From Pseudomonas sp. 5P_3.1_Bac2 (lineage in GTDB: Bacteria; Pseudomonadota; Gammaproteobacteria; Pseudomonadales; Pseudomonadaceae): a stretch of DNA of 64,000 nt. The stretch is taken from positions 496,001 to 560,000 of the forward strand of contig NZ_JANLNY010000006.1 in assembly GCF_025465995.1 (NCBI RefSeq), read 5' to 3'. A program made the position numbers and the translations under genes. This document shows positions 60,505-64,000 of the stretch, piece by piece (position 1 is the first letter of the stretch; every line of letters begins with the position of its first letter). The notes under the pieces are model-generated. The model did no database searches and had not been told where the DNA came from. It saw only the letters and a list, made by a program, of their open reading frames with translations.

Positions 60505-62094
60505 TTATTTTTTCACTAAGCCTGAATACACCGGGGTGTCGAACGCCGGGCCCGAGACAAAGCCGCTGAGGTTGTGGCGCAGGGCGGTTTGCTCGTTCTG
60601 CTGAAGCAGGAAGATATAGGGCGAGTCCGTCAGCACTTGGCGTTGTAAGTCCTGATACAGGGCGATGCGCTTATCACTGTCGCTTTCCTGCGCAGCCTTA
60701 TCGACCAGCTCCGGCTGGCTAAACTGCCAATGGGTGCGCCAGGCGGCAGCCTTCATGGGCGAGTTGTCGCTGTCATCTGGGTTGGGGATCAGGAAGCCGG
60801 CCGAGGAGTGTGGGTCGCTGTAATCATGGGACCAGTAGAAGAACATGGTGTCGTACTGGCGACTGCGGTAACGGTTCATGGCCTGGTTAACGTCGATCAC
60901 CCGCAGGTCGACCTTGATCCCGGCCTTGCCGAAGGTTTCCTGTATCGCTTGCGAGGCTTGCAGCCAAGGGAACACGTTGGCGGCGTCGAGGCTGATGCTA
61001 AAGCCATCGGGATAGCCGGCCTCTTTCAGCAGTTGCCGGGCTTTTTCCGGGTTAAAGCTATAGGGGTTTTCGTCCAAAGAGCCAAACACGCCTTTGGGCA
61101 CGAAGGTCTGATGGATGAACCACTGGCCGGAGAGCAGGTGCTCGCTGATGTTCTGGTAGTCGATCAGCCAGCGCAGCGCCTCACGCACCTTAGGCTTGGC
61201 CAGCACCGGGTTGCTCAGGTTCAGCGCCAGGTACAGCTCGGAGACTTTGTTCTCTTCGTGCAGGCTAATCTCGGGGTTGTTCTTGAGCGCCTGCACTTGC
61301 TCGGGGCGCAGGTCGCGGGCGATGTCGATATCGCCTTTTTCCAGCAGCAGACGCTGCGCCGAAGGCTCCGGCACATGGCGCAAAATCACCCGTTTGACCT
61401 GCGGTTTGCCGCGATAAAAGTCGTCGAAGGAATCCAGCACCACCACGTCGCCAGCCTTCCACTGCTTGAGGCTAAAGGCGCCGGAGCCGGCTGAGCGGGT
61501 CTTTAGCCAGGCGTGGCCGAAGTCGCCATTCTGAGCGTGTTCGCTGACCAGCTTGGCGTCGACAATCGAGGCCACGCCGGAGGTCAGGGTATTGAGCACC
61601 AGGGTCGGTGCCCAGGCTTTGTTCAGTTCAAGAACCAAGCGGTTATTTTCCACCCGCACTTTCTGCTCGACGTTGGCTGCGGTCCAGCCGTATTGATCGA
61701 GAATAAATGCCGGCGTCAGGCCCAGTTTGATCACCCGTTGCAGCGAGAACGCGGCATCCTCGGCGCGCACCGGGTTGCCGGATTGGAAGTGCAGGTTCGG
61801 GCGGATACCGATGCTGAAGACCTTGCCGTCAGCCGACACTTGCCAGTCGCTGGCCACGCCGCCTTCGAGCTTGCTGAAGTCCTGCGGGTTATAGGTGAAG
61901 AGGCGGGTATAGAGATTATTGATCACCTCACCCCCGGTAACCTCAAAGGTTTCTGCCGGGTCGAGGGTGAGGATATTGGTGATGTCTTTGCCCATCACCA
62001 CGGTGTCTTTAGGCGTGGCGGCATACAGGTTGCCGGTCAGGATAGCGGCCAGCAGACTGAGGCTGGCTACCAGCGTTACGGGGCGTTGCTTCAT
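60505..62094 (-). CDS. ABC transporter substrate-binding protein, family 5 (peptide/chelate type)
   Basis: A 529-residue periplasmic binding protein of the SBP_bac_5 family with a signal peptide (ending TGNLYA). Typical segments: DPAETFEVTGGEVINNLYTRL, SDWQVSADGKVFSIGIRPNLHFQSGNPVRAEDAAFSLQR, the mid-domain RAEDAAF, and NPEKARQLLKEAGYPDGFSI. It captures peptides, nickel-chelates or similar molecules; EDTA and NTA operons use this family too. It is the last gene of the importer operon. Confidence 0.86.
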   Translation of the reverse strand: MKQRPVTLVASLSLLAAILTGNLYAATPKDTVVMGKDITNILTLDPAETFEVTGGEVINNLYTRLFTYNPQDFSKLEGGVASDWQVSADGKVFSIGIRPNLHFQSGNPVRAEDAAFSLQRVIKLGLTPAFILDQYGWTAANVEQKVRVENNRLVLELNKAWAPTLVLNTLTSGVASIVDAKLVSEHAQNGDFGHAWLKTRSAGSGAFSLKQWKAGDVVVLDSFDDFYRGKPQVKRVILRHVPEPSAQRLLLEKGDIDIARDLRPEQVQALKNNPEISLHEENKVSELYLALNLSNPVLAKPKVREALRWLIDYQNISEHLLSGQWFIHQTFVPKGVFGSLDENPYSFNPEKARQLLKEAGYPDGFSISLDAANVFPWLQASQAIQETFGKAGIKVDLRVIDVNQAMNRYRSRQYDTMFFYWSHDYSDPHSSAGFLIPNPDDSDNSPMKAAAWRTHWQFSQPELVDKAAQESDSDKRIALYQDLQRQVLTDSPYIFLLQQNEQTALRHNLSGFVSGPAFDTPVYSGLVKK

Positions 62095-62175
62095 AGGAGC
62101 TCCTAACGAGTGAGGCAGATCGTGCAGTCCCGCGCAGCTTCTATCCTGTAGCGAGGCTTGGGGTTGTTGTTGGGG

Positions 62176-62937
62176 TTATAGGGCGGCGGCGTTAAACAGC
62201 TCGCGGCTGTAAGGGTGGATTAACGTGCCTGCGGCCAGTTGTTCACGGCTGCTCAGCTCGACAAAGCGGCCGTGCTGCATGATCGCCACCTGCTCACAGA
62301 GGTGGGCGACCACGGCTAAATCGTGGCTGACCAGCAAGTAGCTCAGGCCTAGCTCACGGCGCAGCTCCAGCAACAGGTTGAGGACCTCGGCCTGCACCGA
62401 GACATCCAGCGCCGAGGTTGGCTCATCCAATAACAGCACCTGCGGCTCCACCAGCAGCGCGCGGGCGATGCCGATGCGCTGGCGTTGCCCGCCGGAGAGT
62501 TGGCTGGGGAAGCGAAAGCGCAGCGCACGGGGCAGGGCGACGTTATCCAAGGCTTTTAAAATGCGTGCTTCTTGCTGGTCAAAACCATGGATTTGCAGCG
62601 GCTCACGGAGAATTTCATCCACCGTATGGGCTGGGTTAAGCGAGGCTAACGGGTCCTGAAAGACCATCTGCAAATGCCGCCGCTGCGCCTTAGTGCGTTG
62701 CTGGCGCAAGGGGTTGCCGAGCAGCTGGATGCTGCCTTGCCAATGGTTGTCGACCCCGGCCACGGCTTTGAGCAGGCTGCTCTTGCCACAGCCGGACTCA
62801 CCGACGATGCCGAGGCTGCCGCCTTGCGGCAGATGCAGAGCTAGATCACTGACCACGGCATGCTGGCCGTGCTGAATATGCAATTGTTCGATCAGCAGCG
62901 CCGGGGGGATGAGCTGCGGCAGAGTCAGAGTGCCCAT
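62176..62937 (-). CDS. Oligopeptide-type ABC ATP-binding protein (DppF-like)
   Basis: A 253-residue ATPase of the Opp/Dpp F type. Walker A GESGCGKSSLLKAVAG, Q-loop MVFQDPLASLNPAHTV, signature LSGGQRQRIGIARALL, Walker B LLLDEPTSALDVSVQ, and the switch H in LVSHDLAVV. The short family-type C-terminus (HPYSRELFNAAAL) fits. It overlaps the preceding ATPase gene by 13 bases. Confidence 0.86.
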   Translation of the reverse strand: MGTLTLPQLIPPALLIEQLHIQHGQHAVVSDLALHLPQGGSLGIVGESGCGKSSLLKAVAGVDNHWQGSIQLLGNPLRQQRTKAQRRHLQMVFQDPLASLNPAHTVDEILREPLQIHGFDQQEARILKALDNVALPRALRFRFPSQLSGGQRQRIGIARALLVEPQVLLLDEPTSALDVSVQAEVLNLLLELRRELGLSYLLVSHDLAVVAHLCEQVAIMQHGRFVELSSREQLAAGTLIHPYSRELFNAAAL

Positions 62938-63773
62938 GCAGGATCTCGGCTTAACGTGGACAAGGCTTGGCCGGCGCGGGCCAGGTGCGGTCGGCAGGCC
63001 AGTAGGCCCTGGCTGTAAGGATGTTGCGCTTGGTGCACGGCGGCGCCGGGCAGTTCTTCCAGCACGCGACCTGCGTACATCACCAGCACACGGTCAGCGA
63101 AGCGGGCGACCAGATCGAGGTCATGGCTGATCAAGACCAAGCCCATATTGCGCTGGCGCACCTGGCGGTCGATCAGATCGAGAATGGTCCGCCGCACGAT
63201 GCAGTCCAGCGCCGAAGTGGCTTCGTCGGCAATCAACAGATCCGGCTCGCCGGCCAGCACCATGGCGATCATCACCCGCTGGCCCATGCCGCCTGAGAGT
63301 TGATGGGGATACAGCGCCGCGACGCGTTGCGGCTCGCGAATATCCACCTCGGCCAACAGCTCCAGGGCGCGGCTTGCGGCTTGGCGGCGTGACAAGGGCC
63401 AGTGCCAGCGCAGCATCTCCACCAACTGCTTCAGCACCGGCTGTTGCGGGTTCAGCGCTTGTTTCGGGTCTTGCACAATCATGCCGATCCGCCGGCCGCG
63501 CAGTTTGCTTAGTTGTTGCTCTGCCAGACCCAGCAGCGGCGCGCCGTTAAACCAAGCACTGCCGCTGATTTGCGCTTGCTCGGGGAGCAAGCCAAGCAGG
63601 GCGCGCAGGCTCACCGACTTGCCCGAGCCAGACTCGCCGACCACGGCCAGGCGTTCGCGCCCCATGCTAAAGCTCACGCCGCGCACGGCTTGGCATGGGC
63701 CATTGGGGCCGGGAAACTGCACGCGCAGATCCTTGACTTCAAGCAGTGCGGCCGAGATATGGGTCGTCATCAT
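62925..63773 (-). CDS. Oligopeptide-type ABC ATP-binding protein (DppD-like)
   Basis: A 282-residue ATPase of the Opp/Dpp D type. Walker A GESGSGKSVSLRALLG, the Q-loop IVQDPKQALNPQQPV, signature LSGGMGQRVMIAMVLA, Walker B LLIADEATSALD, and switch H in ISHDLDLVARFADRV. The iron-sulfur C-terminus of DppD (usually with four cysteines) is reduced here: I see only one cysteine in the last 50 residues. The start is one of two adjacent ATGs at 63773/63770, both behind AGGAG. It follows the permease gene on the same strand. Confidence 0.84.
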   Translation of the reverse strand: MMTTHISAALLEVKDLRVQFPGPNGPCQAVRGVSFSMGRERLAVVGESGSGKSVSLRALLGLLPEQAQISGSAWFNGAPLLGLAEQQLSKLRGRRIGMIVQDPKQALNPQQPVLKQLVEMLRWHWPLSRRQAASRALELLAEVDIREPQRVAALYPHQLSGGMGQRVMIAMVLAGEPDLLIADEATSALDCIVRRTILDLIDRQVRQRNMGLVLISHDLDLVARFADRVLVMYAGRVLEELPGAAVHQAQHPYSQGLLACRPHLARAGQALSTLSRDPAWAL

Positions 63774-63778
63774 CACTC

Positions 63779-64000
63779 CTAGCGTTTGGCTGCGCCGATC
63801 AAGTCGCGCAGGGCGTCGCCGCACAGGTTAAAACCGAGGCCGGCCAATAGAATCAATACGCCGGGACAGGTCGCCACCCACCAGGCTTCAAACACCATGG
63901 CCCGCCCGTCGGCGACCATGGCGCCCCATTCAGCTTGCGGTGGCGGCAGGCCGAGGCCGAGAAAGCCCAAGCCTGCGACGATCAGGATGATCCCCGGTGC
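63779..64000 (-). CDS. Dpp-type ABC permease, C-terminal part (5' end outside window)
   Basis: The frame is open to base 64000 and carries the last 73 residues of a DppC-like permease: the tail of one helix, then LGLGLPPPQAEWGAMVADGR, the final helix around VLILLAGLGFNLCGDALRDL. The start and most of the protein lie past the right edge; the second permease is expected beyond it too. Confidence 0.85.
   Translation of the reverse strand, partial: APGIILIVAGLGFLGLGLPPPQAEWGAMVADGRAMVFEAWWVATCPGVLILLAGLGFNLCGDALRDLIGAAKR

Overview
The window is chromosomal DNA of a Pseudomonas-type gammaproteobacterium. The strongest pointers are an oprH-phoP-phoQ operon with its PhoP box, a complete regulatory and ABC-export block of the PQQ-dependent alcohol oxidation (ped/exa/erb) system, pqqF, a DctA gene behind a sigma-54 promoter, and GltP, ApeB and ZapE homologues. 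All calls come from reading the sequence and recalled family knowledge; no database search was run.

Layout. 1-3.4 kb is an accessory edge: a PAAR spike protein followed by a small membrane-active candidate T6SS effector that runs off the left end, then an island scar (two related tRNA-3'-end-like repeats, a truncated integrase, a CigR-like protein) and a YebY-like protein. 3.5-5.8 kb holds an isolated gamma-resorcylate-decarboxylase-like gene and an unknown membrane protein in lower-GC DNA. 6.3-17.3 kb is an unusual catabolic block: a GlpA-like flavoprotein with a BFD-type iron-sulfur tail, a second FAD/NAD(P) oxidoreductase, an FGGY sugar/polyol kinase, a dCache chemoreceptor, a GltP symporter, a DeoR regulator, an orphan EutH-type permease and a DUF1937-like protein. 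17.6-19 kb is an aromatic-acid MFS transporter.

19.3-36.2 kb is devoted to PQQ-linked alcohol oxidation: pqqF, a porin, two small membrane proteins, a FIST protein, a PAS-rich hybrid kinase (ErcS'/PedS1), ErbR/AgmR, the CXXCW protein, the ABC permease and ATPase, the beta-propeller protein, the periplasmic binding protein, and divergently a cupredoxin-like protein with a PedS2/PedR2 pair (the type that runs the lanthanide switch in P. putida). No PQQ dehydrogenase gene is present here, so the regulon's enzymes must lie elsewhere.

36.2-48 kb: ZapE-type ATPase, an AT-rich hipBA module, and a phosphonate- or phosphoester-like uptake operon (HAD phosphatase, ABC ATPase, two permeases, alkaline-phosphatase-superfamily enzyme, binding protein) facing a GntR/UTRA regulator, then ApeB and a phosphopantetheinyl transferase. 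48-54.8 kb: MFS exporter, oprH-phoPQ, AraC regulator, dctA. 54.9-64 kb: an NtaA/SnaA/DszA-type flavin monooxygenase, an aldehyde dehydrogenase, a TonB receptor, and an oligopeptide/chelate-type ABC importer cut by the right end; together these look like a system for taking up and oxidatively cleaving a nitrogen- or sulfur-containing compound.
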